From positions 1 through 31,626 of IMG/VR virus record IMGVR_UViG_3300034102_000739: a stretch of DNA of 31,626 nucleotides; one strand, 5' to 3'. The position numbers and the translations under genes are program-made. The notes beneath the pieces are model-generated. The model was not told where the DNA came from. It was given only the letters and a program-made list of their open reading frames with translations, and ran no database searches. Shown in pieces: positions 16,006 through 23,043 of the stretch (position 1 is its first letter; each line of letters opens with the position of its first letter). Source of the stretch: a virus.

Positions 16006-16465
16006 TTTCAATGTCCATTAAATACATAATATGCACGCAGGCTTCCATGACTGCTCCTTTACCGCCTTCACGGTCTGTGACATAGTCTGCGTTTTCGATC
16101 GCTGTTTTCCAAGCCTGAGCCGGAGCAATACTTAATCCTACATGCGGGAATATCTTTGCATCGTAAGGTCCGTCACCCATAAAGATAGTTTCCTTTGGAT
16201 CTCCCTTGCTCAAGACCCATTTAAGTCTATCTTTTTCTTTAACCATAGTACAAGGAAATTTCATATGATCAACGATACGACTTTCTGTAATAGGCCAACC
16301 TACTTCGTCGGCTGATACAAATTCTATTTCTAGATGTTTACGTAAGATTTTAAGTCCATCATGGTCATAGTTACCAAAGGCTTTAAATGGTTTTCCGCCA
16401 GCGTACCAATAGAGCATACCATCGTTTAATACACCATCTACATCCATGATAAAACGTTTATACAT
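15995..16465 (-). CDS. HAD-family sugar phosphatase, KdsC-like
   Basis: A 156-residue HAD hydrolase without a cap domain, the size of KdsC. The nucleophile motif FIMDVDGVLNDG has Asp8 and Asp10. KAFGNYDHDGLKIL matches the KdsC 'K-x-F-x-x-x-D-G' region, and MGDGPYDA (96-103) supplies the Mg-binding acids. GGKGAVMEAC resembles KdsC's C-terminal loop. Family members remove phosphate from KDO-8-P-like sugars, and KdsC forms tetramers. The ATG overlaps the upstream stop (TAATG). The gene is probably co-translated with the NTP-transferase/kinase, so it likely trims a phosphorylated intermediate of that pathway. Confidence 0.88.
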   Translation of the reverse strand: MYKRFIMDVDGVLNDGMLYWYAGGKPFKAFGNYDHDGLKILRKHLEIEFVSADEVGWPITESRIVDHMKFPCTMVKEKDRLKWVLSKGDPKETIFMGDGPYDAKIFPHVGLSIAPAQAWKTAIENADYVTDREGGKGAVMEACVHIMYLMDIENEF

Positions 16466-18069
16466 TATCCAAGCACCTTGCTAAAGTGTAATTGTGCTAA
16501 TGCTATCAAGAACTTGTCAAAAGGTGCTTCATGTAAGGGACTCATGTTCAAATAGATGATTGGCACCAATGTCTTAACCTTCTTCCAATCTAATCCTTGT
16601 TTAACTACCCAACGTTGTAAGATATCTTCATATACCTGAACATCTTTTACGCTGGGAACTTCTATTGTAGCATAGTCATTGCGTTCTGTATAGCTATAAC
16701 GTTCGTGTTTGATGTCTTTATAATTCAGATGTAACCCACCTAGCATCTTAGCTAGATCATAATACTGATCACCGTATAGTGCACCACCAAAGTCAGTGCG
16801 CCAATCGATAGCAGTAAACTTGTCTTTATATGTTTCTTTGTCTTGTTTGTATAGGTCCAACGAACCTAGGTATTGTCCATGTTGATAAATGGTATTATCA
16901 AAGTGTAGGTCACCGTGGATAAACTTCCATGACGTTTCTGTAGTTAACCAAGTAAAGTCAATTTTACTTAGGTATGTGTCGATAGTATCTACTTCGATGC
17001 CGTTGACCACACATGGTTCACTCCAGTTAGCATATTTGGCACGGAACATTTCTACACGTTCTATAGTTTTATCATGATAAAATTTATTACAGATAGTTAG
17101 ATGATCAATATCGGCATGGTTCTCAGCTGGAGCAGGTTTCCATAGTGTTGATTCGCACCACGCAAGCATTTTTTCAAACACTTCTGGTGAGTATTGATTA
17201 TATACAATATCACCTTTGGCAAAGTCATGAATTAGGAAATTACCTGATTGTTCTACATTGCTAGGCATTGCCTCTGGATTACAATTAGCACGCTTGACAC
17301 GCATTTCTGCCTGCTTAGGATTAGTCCAGAACTTGACGATCTTTTTATTATCATTATAGAATAGTTCATCTGGTTTAGGAAAACTTACATCTGTAAATTC
17401 ACTGCTTAGTTCTTCCCACTTTTCATATGTACCAAAGTCTTTCCATCCACGCACTGTGTGTGCTTTTAATTTAAGTCCATCGAATCCTTCAGGAGTTTCT
17501 TTGGCTTTACGATGGATCAAGTTGTTTAGGTATTGATCATCTTTGGCATACATCAAACCAATGAAGGCATCAACTGCGGTCTTGCTAGGTATTTTATTCT
17601 TTACACTGATGATCTTATCAGCTTCACGTTCAATCCAACAGTAGTCCTGTGCGATAGCACTGTCTACCGGATGGACCCCGACCCAATCATGATCTAGTTT
17701 GTCTCGATATTCAAAGTCAAACAGTGTATCGCAGGCCAACCACATGAATCCACCGTGTAGATATTTGGCACAGGCCTGTATGCTGGTCGCTGGTCCAGTA
17801 TCACCTTCTGCATAGTTAGGAATGTCTACAAATACTACATCTTTGTCAGCATGTACAACCCCAACATAATCTTTAATATATTGTCCCATATGACCACAGG
17901 CAACAACAAACCGTGTGCCTTGATCAAACTTAGCCATGATATGACTGATCAAAGGTTTGTTATCATATGGTATAAGTGCTTTAGGAACCATACGACTGAA
18001 CGGACCCATCCTGCGTCCATAGCCAGCGGCTAGGATTAATACTGTTAATTTATTGTTGATGTTCGGCAT
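16465..18069 (-). CDS. Bifunctional sugar nucleotidyltransferase-kinase
   Basis: This 534-residue fusion joins two activating enzymes. Residues about 1-225 are an NTP-transferase domain (RmlA/LicC/GlmU fold): LILAAGYGRRMGP, then VPKALIP, and ACDTLFD as the metal site. Residues about 240-534 are a choline-kinase/APH-type kinase, with the Brenner motif IHGDLHFDN (384-392) and the metal-binding TAIDWRTDF (419-427). The start was chosen at 18069 because GGAAGA stands at the right distance; the longer frame from 18120 overlaps the cupin gene by 71 bases. Kinase and nucleotidyltransferase in one chain recall LicA plus LicC, or HldE, so the product is probably an NDP-activated sugar or alditol. Which one is unknown. 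Confidence 0.87.
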   Translation of the reverse strand: MPNINNKLTVLILAAGYGRRMGPFSRMVPKALIPYDNKPLISHIMAKFDQGTRFVVACGHMGQYIKDYVGVVHADKDVVFVDIPNYAEGDTGPATSIQACAKYLHGGFMWLACDTLFDFEYRDKLDHDWVGVHPVDSAIAQDYCWIEREADKIISVKNKIPSKTAVDAFIGLMYAKDDQYLNNLIHRKAKETPEGFDGLKLKAHTVRGWKDFGTYEKWEELSSEFTDVSFPKPDELFYNDNKKIVKFWTNPKQAEMRVKRANCNPEAMPSNVEQSGNFLIHDFAKGDIVYNQYSPEVFEKMLAWCESTLWKPAPAENHADIDHLTICNKFYHDKTIERVEMFRAKYANWSEPCVVNGIEVDTIDTYLSKIDFTWLTTETSWKFIHGDLHFDNTIYQHGQYLGSLDLYKQDKETYKDKFTAIDWRTDFGGALYGDQYYDLAKMLGGLHLNYKDIKHERYSYTERNDYATIEVPSVKDVQVYEDILQRWVVKQGLDWKKVKTLVPIIYLNMSPLHEAPFDKFLIALAQLHFSKVLG

Positions 18070-18520
18070 CGATTCTTCCATGTCCTCTGTTCGCAGAGTC
18101 TTCAAGACGTATAACGTCATCTAATTGAGTAGTGCTGGCTTCTGTGTAATGTAGATCATCATGTGCAATCATGCGATGGATAGTATGGGGTGGGGTATGG
18201 AACACTGCACCTGGTGCTAGTTCTTCTACGATTAGTTCACTCTTGATTTGTGCTATTTCTTCTGCTGTGTACCCACCTGCTAAGAAACGCTCACAGTCAA
18301 ACGGTTTTGGATGGTATGCTAGTGCACCATGCCCAATGTGTAAATGGATACTTTCTGATTTAAATTGGTGTACTTGTAAGCTGGTTACAAACCCTGCTTT
18401 TAAGATCAATTCTTTGAGTGCAAATGGATAAACATCATTTCCTGGCATTAACCAAGTTTCTGTACCCCATGGTTTATGTACCACGTGGCAATCTTCAATT
18501 CTCAGGAATTCTACAGTCAT
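18050..18520 (-). CDS. Cupin-domain protein (ManC/phosphomannose-isomerase-like)
   Basis: A 156-residue single-domain cupin that resembles the C-terminal mannose-6-phosphate isomerase part of ManC. It has KPWGTETWL at about residues 16-24, then FALKELILKAGFVTSLQVHQF, with metal-ligand candidates in HQFKSESIHLHIG and HTPPHTIHRM. It probably isomerises or binds a sugar phosphate. It is the first gene of its operon, with its own sigma70-like promoter (18569-18541) and GAGG before the ATG. It overlaps the nucleotidyltransferase-kinase start by 20 bases. Catalytic competence is uncertain, as many short cupins of this type are uncharacterised. Confidence 0.8.
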   Translation of the reverse strand: MTVEFLRIEDCHVVHKPWGTETWLMPGNDVYPFALKELILKAGFVTSLQVHQFKSESIHLHIGHGALAYHPKPFDCERFLAGGYTAEEIAQIKSELIVEELAPGAVFHTPPHTIHRMIAHDDLHYTEASTTQLDDVIRLEDSANRGHGRIDAEHQQ

Positions 18521-18540
18521 AGCGGCCTCTTATGTAGATA

Positions 18541-18569
18541 ATTATATACTACTATTTAACTTTTTGCAA
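18541..18569 (-). promoter_or_regulatory. Sigma70-type promoter TTGCAA-N17-TATAAT
   Basis: TTGCAA is at 18569-18564 and a perfect TATAAT at 18546-18541 on the minus strand, 17 bases apart, between the last tRNA and the cupin start. The leader is about 14 bases. Confidence 0.7.
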
Positions 18570-18588
18570 GGCCAAGCTAAAATAAATT

Positions 18589-18664
18589 TGGTACTCCCAA
18601 CGAGATTCGAACTCGTGTTACCTGCGTGAAAGGCGGGTGTCCTAGGCCTCTAGACGATGGGAGC
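18589..18664 (-). tRNA. tRNA-Glu (anticodon TTC)
   Basis: A full cloverleaf on the minus strand. The 7-bp acceptor stem (18664-18658 with 18599-18593) has one G-T pair, the anticodon loop CTTTCAC reads TTC, and the T loop is TTCGAAT. CCA is encoded at the 3' end. The D and anticodon arms closely match bacterial tRNA-Glu. It is the last member of the array. Confidence 0.95.
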
Positions 18665-18673
18665 ATTGGTATA

Positions 18674-18847
18674 TTATTTTTCTTTTTTCTTAGGTCTTCC
18701 CCAGGCTGCTTGAGGAGTCCCTTCTTCTACACCACTAATTCCTCTGGCAATTTGTTGAATGACTCCGCCATCTGCTAAAAACTTTTTCATAGCGGCATCT
18801 ATCGCCTGTGATTCTTCTAATTCTTGTTGCTTGGTGTCTTTTGACAT
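18674..18847 (-). CDS. Small 57-aa protein inside the tRNA array, unknown
   Basis: A 57-codon gene between two tRNAs, beginning MSKDTKQQELEESQ and ending AAWGRPKKKEK. AGGAA lies about 7 bases before its ATG. A charged helical N-terminus is followed by a Gly/Ile-rich middle (GGVIQQIARGISGVEEG) and a basic tail. Short proteins with this kind of 'ARGxSGVxEGTPxAAWGRPKKK' ending occur in T4-like marine phages as far as I recall, but I cannot name a function. It would be co-transcribed with the tRNAs. Confidence 0.7.
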   Translation of the reverse strand: MSKDTKQQELEESQAIDAAMKKFLADGGVIQQIARGISGVEEGTPQAAWGRPKKKEK

Positions 18848-18877
18848 GTATTGTTCCTATTATATTATATTATTCTT

Positions 18878-18954
18878 TGGTGGGCCTACTTGGACTTGAA
18901 CCAAGAACTTACGGATTATGAGTCCGGCACTCTAACCAATTGAGTTATAGGCCC
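18878..18954 (-). tRNA. tRNA with CAT anticodon, probably Ile2 (or elongator Met)
   Basis: The 7-bp acceptor stem GGGCCTA is at 18954-18948 and pairs with 18888-18882. The anticodon arm GGACTCATAATCC gives CAT, the T arm is complete and CCA is encoded. The CTCATAATC loop and the 'GTTC...TGGTTCAAGTCCA' T-arm side resemble bacterial and T4 tRNA-Ile2, whose C34 is modified to lysidine. Elongator Met cannot be excluded. Confidence 0.92.
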
Positions 18955-18964
18955 TACTTAAAAA

Positions 18965-19052
18965 TGGCGGAAACGGAGAGATTCGAACTCTCGAAACCTT
19001 TCGGTTTGCTTCGTTAGCAGTGAAGTGCCTTCGACCACTCGGCCACGTTTCC
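18965..19052 (-). tRNA. tRNA-Ser (anticodon GCT)
   Basis: An 88-base class II tRNA. The acceptor stem GGAAACG (19052-19046) pairs with 18975-18969, the anticodon loop CTGCTAA reads GCT, and a long variable arm forms its own stem (ACCGAAAGGT). The discriminator is G and CCA is encoded. It decodes AGC/AGT. Confidence 0.95.
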
Positions 19053-19178
19053 GTTTATTAGTATAGGGTTCTCGCGCTACGGTTGCAACCGTAACATATG
19101 ACCCGTCGGAAGCTAGCTATCTAGAATTAGTCCGCATATATCATAAATTGGTTGGTTGAGAACCCTATACTAATAATT
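19053..19178 (-). ncRNA. Structured spacer element with 19-bp terminal inverted repeat
   Basis: The whole spacer between tRNA-Leu and tRNA-Ser is one potential RNA structure. A perfect 19-bp inverted repeat (19055-19073 with 19158-19176) encloses 84 bases. Inside is a perfect 16-base palindrome (19078-19093) that can fold as a 6-bp hairpin with a TGCA loop, plus a weaker CGGA/TCCG stem around 19107-19134. The outer stem starts 2-3 bases from each tRNA end. It may be a processing signal for the tRNA precursor (an RNase III-like stem) or an independent small RNA. No known RNA family recognised. Confidence 0.55.
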
Positions 19179-19263
19179 TGGTGCCCCAGGAGAGACTCGA
19201 ACTCTCATGTCTTTCAACGCTGGCTTCTAAGACCAGTGTGTCTACCAATTCCACCACCAGGGC
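19179..19263 (-). tRNA. tRNA-Leu (anticodon TAG)
   Basis: An 85-base class II tRNA. The acceptor GCCCTGG (19263-19257) pairs with 19189-19183 with two wobble pairs, the anticodon loop CTTAGAA reads TAG, and a long variable arm and an encoded CCA are present. It reads CTA and probably other CTN codons. Confidence 0.95.
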
Positions 19264-19363
19264 GTTAAACACGTGTCGGGGAGCCCATGGGGTAGGACAC
19301 GTTTACTGCTCTGCTAATGAGTATTGTACCGCAGTTGCCTGCCTCCATCAAGTTCTCATTATC
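19264..19363 (-). ncRNA. Structured spacer with two hairpins between tRNA-Thr and tRNA-Leu
   Basis: Two stems can form in the transcript. One is 7 bp (19315-19321 with 19355-19361), with an inner GCAG/CTGC stem capped by a GCAA (GNRA) tetraloop. The other is 7 bp (19271-19277 with 19296-19302) around a C-rich 18-base loop. Together they fill most of the 100-base spacer. A role in tRNA processing or as a small RNA is possible; no known family recognised. Confidence 0.4.
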
Positions 19364-19448
19364 TGGTGCCGGCTGAGTGAATCGAACACTCTCTATCTTA
19401 CGAAGCCTGATTACAAGTCAGGTGCAATCCCACTCTGCACAAGCCGGC
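19364..19448 (-). tRNA. tRNA-Thr (anticodon TGT) with an extended variable arm
   Basis: The acceptor stem GCCGGCT/AGCCGGC is perfect, the anticodon stem CCTGA/TCAGG closes loop CTTGTAA (anticodon TGT), the T arm is perfect and CCA is encoded. G1-C72, C2-G71 and G35-U36 match bacterial threonyl-tRNA synthetase identity. Oddly, the variable region is about 14 bases with a CTTcgtAAG mini-stem, and three bases instead of two join the acceptor and D stems. It is the first tRNA of the array. Confidence 0.9.
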
Positions 19449-19466
19449 ATTTCTTACTCATGATTA

Positions 19467-19495
19467 AGTATAACAGAATTTTTTTTAGATGTCAA
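19467..19495 (-). promoter_or_regulatory. Promoter of the tRNA array, TTGACA-N17-TATACT
   Basis: TTGACA is at 19495-19490 and TATACT at 19472-19467 on the minus strand, 17 bases apart. Transcription would begin at about 19460, a dozen bases before the first tRNA. Confidence 0.8.
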
Positions 19496-19516
19496 TTGTC
19501 GCTTGGTAATTTATTT

Positions 19517-21076
19517 TTAAGTTTCAAACCAATTTTTACTGAGTTTATTTTTAATATACTGTGTTTTATATTTGTGTGCTCCAGTCAAAAATAAATTTTT
19601 TAGTAGAATGTTTGGTTTTTTTGCTAATCTTATTATATCTTCCTTGGGTATTCCAACACTTAAAGCTCTTGCTCTAGTCCAAACGCTACAATTAGTGTTC
19701 CATTCTACTGTATATCCAATTGATTTAGCGAATCTTTCAGCAGTGAATGTGTTCCAATGTTGATTCTTCCATAAAATATTATATTTAGATGTAGCATGAA
19801 CTTTTTCAATTGTTAATTGTGGATTTAATGATAATTCAATTTCGATATCCTTCTCAGACATCTCTTCATATCCATATTGCATGTAATTTCTCGAAAATTC
19901 ACTTCCTACTGCAAATGGATTTTCTCTATGAATATCTAATGGATAAATTATTCTACCATTGATTACATCTTTGCCTTTTGTATTAATCCAATCTAGTGTT
20001 AAGTCATTGAATGATTCAAGAGTTTCATTAGGTAACCCCACGATTAATGATAAGTAAATAAATACATCATCTTTAAAATAATCTCTTAATTCAATTAACG
20101 TGTTTTGTAACTTTTCCGGGGGATATCCTTTACCCACTGTTTTCAATGCTGCTGGATTAAATGTTTCTACTCCAAAATGAAAGTTAGTGAACCCAATATC
20201 TTTATATAATTGCCATCTGTCGCGATGCGATGCTAGTAATTCCAATCGTGCAAAACCTGTAAGATCAATTTTAAATGGCAATTTTTGTAATGCGTCTCTC
20301 AAATCTAAAAATTTATCTATGTCGTCGTTGGCTGTTTCATCTGAAAAATAGTAGTTGGTTATACCCCATTTTTCATAATTGTTAAGTAATTCATCATAAT
20401 ATGTTTGTGCTCCTTCACGTTGTAACTCATGTTTCTTTTTACCAATATGCGGATATGTACAAAAAAGGCATTTAAATATGCAGCCTCTTGATGTTCCAAG
20501 TGTTAAAGTTTCATGTTGAGTTAAATAATCGCTCGGGTGATAATCTATAACCATATTTGGTAATTTGTCAGATTTATACTGAACAGCGCAATCAACATAA
20601 TATGCACCATTGACTAGCGTAAATTTTAGATTATTTGATTTTTTTTCTACATGATCGAGAATATCTTGTATTGCATTTTCAGCATATCCGGCAATTAAGT
20701 ATTTGCTTTCAGTAAAATTCAGTAAATTTGTAACTTTAGGTCCGCCTGCAATAAAAACTATGTTGGATTTTATTTGTTTAATGTATTCGCACCATTTTTT
20801 ATAAAAATTAAAATCAAAGAAAAATTGTGCTGACCACCCCACTACGTCAACATAAGGTATCCGATCATTTAATAAATTTTTAATATCAGCGTCAGGCCAA
20901 TAAACCAAAAAATCTATTACTTCAACAGTATGTCCTAAATTGCGCATTTCGGTAGCAATTTTATAAACTCCAGCATTTCTTGAATAAGAAAAACTTTCTT
21001 CAAGCGGTTGCATAGTAGCTATTTGTGCAGATGGAACACTTTCTTCTGCTTGTGACGAAAATAAAATTATATTCAT
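19517..21076 (-). CDS. B12-binding-type radical SAM protein
   Basis: A 519-residue class B-like radical SAM enzyme. Residues about 1-145 form a Rossmann cobalamin-binding-type domain (GVYKIATEMRNLGHTVEVID, VVGWSAQ, FIAGGPK); the usual DxHxxG His is not evident. The 4Fe-4S motif is CIFKCLFC (Cys199, Cys203, Cys206) after TLGTSRGC. YFSDETAND and FHFGVETFNP follow as SAM-domain strands, and the C-terminus is unlike common methylthiotransferases. Relatives do methylations or ring and C-C chemistry on diverse substrates, so the product cannot be predicted. There is no good Shine-Dalgarno sequence. Its base composition looks somewhat more AT-rich than the neighbouring structural-type gene. Confidence 0.87.
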   Translation of the reverse strand: MNIILFSSQAEESVPSAQIATMQPLEESFSYSRNAGVYKIATEMRNLGHTVEVIDFLVYWPDADIKNLLNDRIPYVDVVGWSAQFFFDFNFYKKWCEYIKQIKSNIVFIAGGPKVTNLLNFTESKYLIAGYAENAIQDILDHVEKKSNNLKFTLVNGAYYVDCAVQYKSDKLPNMVIDYHPSDYLTQHETLTLGTSRGCIFKCLFCTYPHIGKKKHELQREGAQTYYDELLNNYEKWGITNYYFSDETANDDIDKFLDLRDALQKLPFKIDLTGFARLELLASHRDRWQLYKDIGFTNFHFGVETFNPAALKTVGKGYPPEKLQNTLIELRDYFKDDVFIYLSLIVGLPNETLESFNDLTLDWINTKGKDVINGRIIYPLDIHRENPFAVGSEFSRNYMQYGYEEMSEKDIEIELSLNPQLTIEKVHATSKYNILWKNQHWNTFTAERFAKSIGYTVEWNTNCSVWTRARALSVGIPKEDIIRLAKKPNILLKNLFLTGAHKYKTQYIKNKLSKNWFET

Positions 21077-21117
21077 GGCAAATTTAGTTTAACAGATTAT
21101 TTAACTAAAATCAATGA

Positions 21118-22467
21118 TTATTTGAAACCAAAAGCAAATTTGCTAGGTTTCATTGTTGCATAATAACTCTTACCAGCATCAATTAACATTGTGCCTTCAA
21201 AGTTTGGTGGATAGACTGAACGGAATCCTGTGACTACTGCATCTTGACCTTTGACTTTCATATCAAGATAAATTTGGACGATACTAGATTGATTCATGAA
21301 CGCTTTTATTCCTTCGCTCATATTTGGTATAGCATTTAATCTATTAGCCACATGTTTAGCAATACTGCTTAATAGATGTAAACCAGCGTTATAATTTTTA
21401 TTAGTCAATTCTGGAGAAAAATTACTACATAATTTAGCATACTTGGCAGGTAGTCGATTAACTCCAGTGTTAATCATATTGCGGCAATCTACACTAGTTC
21501 GTGCATCAATAATACCAAATGCTACCCCTAATTCAAGTGGCGCATCTAAAGCTGTTAAAGTGTTAATGATATTGATAGCGTTGACTACTTTCTTGTAGGT
21601 TTTAATTAACTGTGGATTAGTAGTCCTTGCTTTTTCAATAGCATCATAGATATTTTTAGCACTGGCTTTAGCACCTGCACCGCCTTTACTGCTGATACCA
21701 AGATCCACGCCTTTGGATGATTGGAACACGCTGTCGACTAAGTTGTGTGTCTTGCTCATTGGCCAGCGCACTTTACATTTTGCGTATGGCGAACCTAAAA
21801 CATCTTTACGTGCTAGATCAGCATCACCACCAATGACGCCACTGGCCAGGGCCACGGGAGTTAATATCTCACCAAAGTAATCACGCAGTGCTGGCATCTG
21901 ACTGGCCATACCTTTAAATATCGGTAGTTGCCCTTGACGGACTCCGGCTAATGCTTCTGATAGTTGTTTTTCGTGCTCAACGTTTGCTAATTTAGTTGTA
22001 ATAGTAAGTAGGGCTTGATCAATATTAGAAAAGCTAGTACCTACACCAACTAAGGTTTGTGGATCATATCCTGTGGCTAGTTTTTGTGATGTTGCTGTGT
22101 TTAGTTTCCAACCTGCGGGTATTTCTTTATTTGACCATTTACCTGTAAGCACACCTTGTGTAGTATTGATATAGCGACCCCAATATACAGCGTCACCGTC
22201 ACTGGTCTGTAGTTGTGCTACTGCAAATGCTTTGTTATTCCCAGGGTTGTTTACCCATAGAATTTTATCACGTAGTACTTTCTTTTCTAGATTGGCGATA
22301 TTCTGATCACGCTCTTCTGCACTAGCGTATGCACCTTGCTTGGGTATTGGGAAAGGGGTAACTTGCTTGAATTCAGCGGTAATACCATCAGTGTGAACGT
22401 ATGGGTCTCCTGGTCTACGACCAAAAAATCCCTTAGCTTCTATTAAATTAAATTCAGATATTTTCAT
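21118..22467 (-). CDS. Unknown 449-aa phage protein, possibly nuclease-like
   Basis: This mostly alpha-helical protein begins MKISEFNLIEAKGFFGRRPGD. An N-terminal region of about 115 residues contains strands such as KAFAVAQLQTSDGDAVYWGRYI. After a helical middle comes GVDLGISSKGGAGAKASAKNIYDAI at about residues 265-289. The spaced D...ISSKGG is reminiscent of the D-(x)n-(S/E)-x-K half of PD-(D/E)XK endonucleases, but I see no full signature and do not claim it. AATAAATA is at 22482-22475, and no Shine-Dalgarno sequence is evident. It could equally be a virion component. Confidence 0.72.
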   Translation of the reverse strand: MKISEFNLIEAKGFFGRRPGDPYVHTDGITAEFKQVTPFPIPKQGAYASAEERDQNIANLEKKVLRDKILWVNNPGNNKAFAVAQLQTSDGDAVYWGRYINTTQGVLTGKWSNKEIPAGWKLNTATSQKLATGYDPQTLVGVGTSFSNIDQALLTITTKLANVEHEKQLSEALAGVRQGQLPIFKGMASQMPALRDYFGEILTPVALASGVIGGDADLARKDVLGSPYAKCKVRWPMSKTHNLVDSVFQSSKGVDLGISSKGGAGAKASAKNIYDAIEKARTTNPQLIKTYKKVVNAINIINTLTALDAPLELGVAFGIIDARTSVDCRNMINTGVNRLPAKYAKLCSNFSPELTNKNYNAGLHLLSSIAKHVANRLNAIPNMSEGIKAFMNQSSIVQIYLDMKVKGQDAVVTGFRSVYPPNFEGTMLIDAGKSYYATMKPSKFAFGFK

Positions 22468-22496
22468 TATCTAGTATTTATTCTCAATGATCAAGG

Positions 22497-22521
22497 TACA
22501 AGGGTTCTAAAAACCCTTGTA
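22497..22521 (-). terminator. Hairpin after the 153-aa gene, weak terminator
   Basis: A 10-bp perfect stem (22497-22506 with 22512-22521) closes a 5-base loop 27 bases after the stop codon. No T-run follows on the minus strand, so it may instead protect or process the mRNA. Confidence 0.45.
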
Positions 22522-22547
22522 AATTACATCGTACTTGTGAATTGTTA

Positions 22548-23009
22548 CTAGCGTACTGCTACTAAATCTGCTAAACCCCAGGTAATACTCATACCAGGAC
22601 TAACATCAGTCACTGATGTCCATCCATTAAATTCTGGATCTCCCACATGCGGGTTAGTAATAATCACGCTAGGTTGTCCACCAAATCTCATTGGTTTTTC
22701 TTTAGTTGCTGTTTGCCAATTAATTTCTGCATTTTCACCATCTAGACAAAATTCTACACCATAAATTTGTATAGGGCCAATAGTTTCTGGACTATTAATT
22801 ATAGTCAACGTATTTTGAAAGGAATCATCAAATTGTTCTATAGTAAATTCTATTGTATTTGTTTTTACCTCGTCAATTGGTTTAAATAACGCAGTTACTT
22901 CTGCATGTTCAACTACTTTTTCACCACCAAACAACACATCAACCCAGGCATTTCCGGTTAATACAGACCCTTTACTGACATTTACTTTAACTTTTAATTC
23001 TTTTAACAT
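22548..23009 (-). CDS. Beta-rich unknown protein (153 aa)
   Basis: A 153-residue protein built largely of short beta strands (LKVKVNVSKGSVL, NTIEFTIEQFDDSF, PIQIYGVEFCLDG, PSVIITNPHVGDP) ending in ITWGLADLVAVR. It has no signal peptide or membrane segment. The pattern suggests a jelly-roll or Ig-like fold of the type found in phage decoration or carbohydrate-binding proteins, but no family is recognised. AAAGGA precedes the start, and AATAAATA, a possible late box, lies at 23043-23036. A virion-surface role is an inference. Confidence 0.7.
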   Translation of the reverse strand: MLKELKVKVNVSKGSVLTGNAWVDVLFGGEKVVEHAEVTALFKPIDEVKTNTIEFTIEQFDDSFQNTLTIINSPETIGPIQIYGVEFCLDGENAEINWQTATKEKPMRFGGQPSVIITNPHVGDPEFNGWTSVTDVSPGMSITWGLADLVAVR

Positions 23010-23035
23010 AATTGAAATCCTTTAATTATTAATAC

Positions 23036-23043
23036 TATTTATT
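23036..23043 (-). promoter_or_regulatory. Possible T4-type late box AATAAATA
   Basis: A one-base variant of TATAAATA spanning the stop of the nucleotidyltransferase-cupin gene, 27 bases before the ATG of the 153-aa gene. Moderate support only. Confidence 0.4.

Noticed and set aside
19053-19178. A MITE-like mobile element, because of the 19-bp terminal inverted repeats
   Set aside because: I see no convincing target-site duplication and no second copy. The repeats fit the tRNA boundaries almost exactly, which is better explained by an RNA structure in the array.
22475-22482. AATAAATA just before the 449-aa gene as a late promoter
   Set aside because: It lies only 7 bases before the ATG, so the transcript would start almost at the start codon. 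In AT-rich sequence a chance match is likely, and I did not list it as a promoter.
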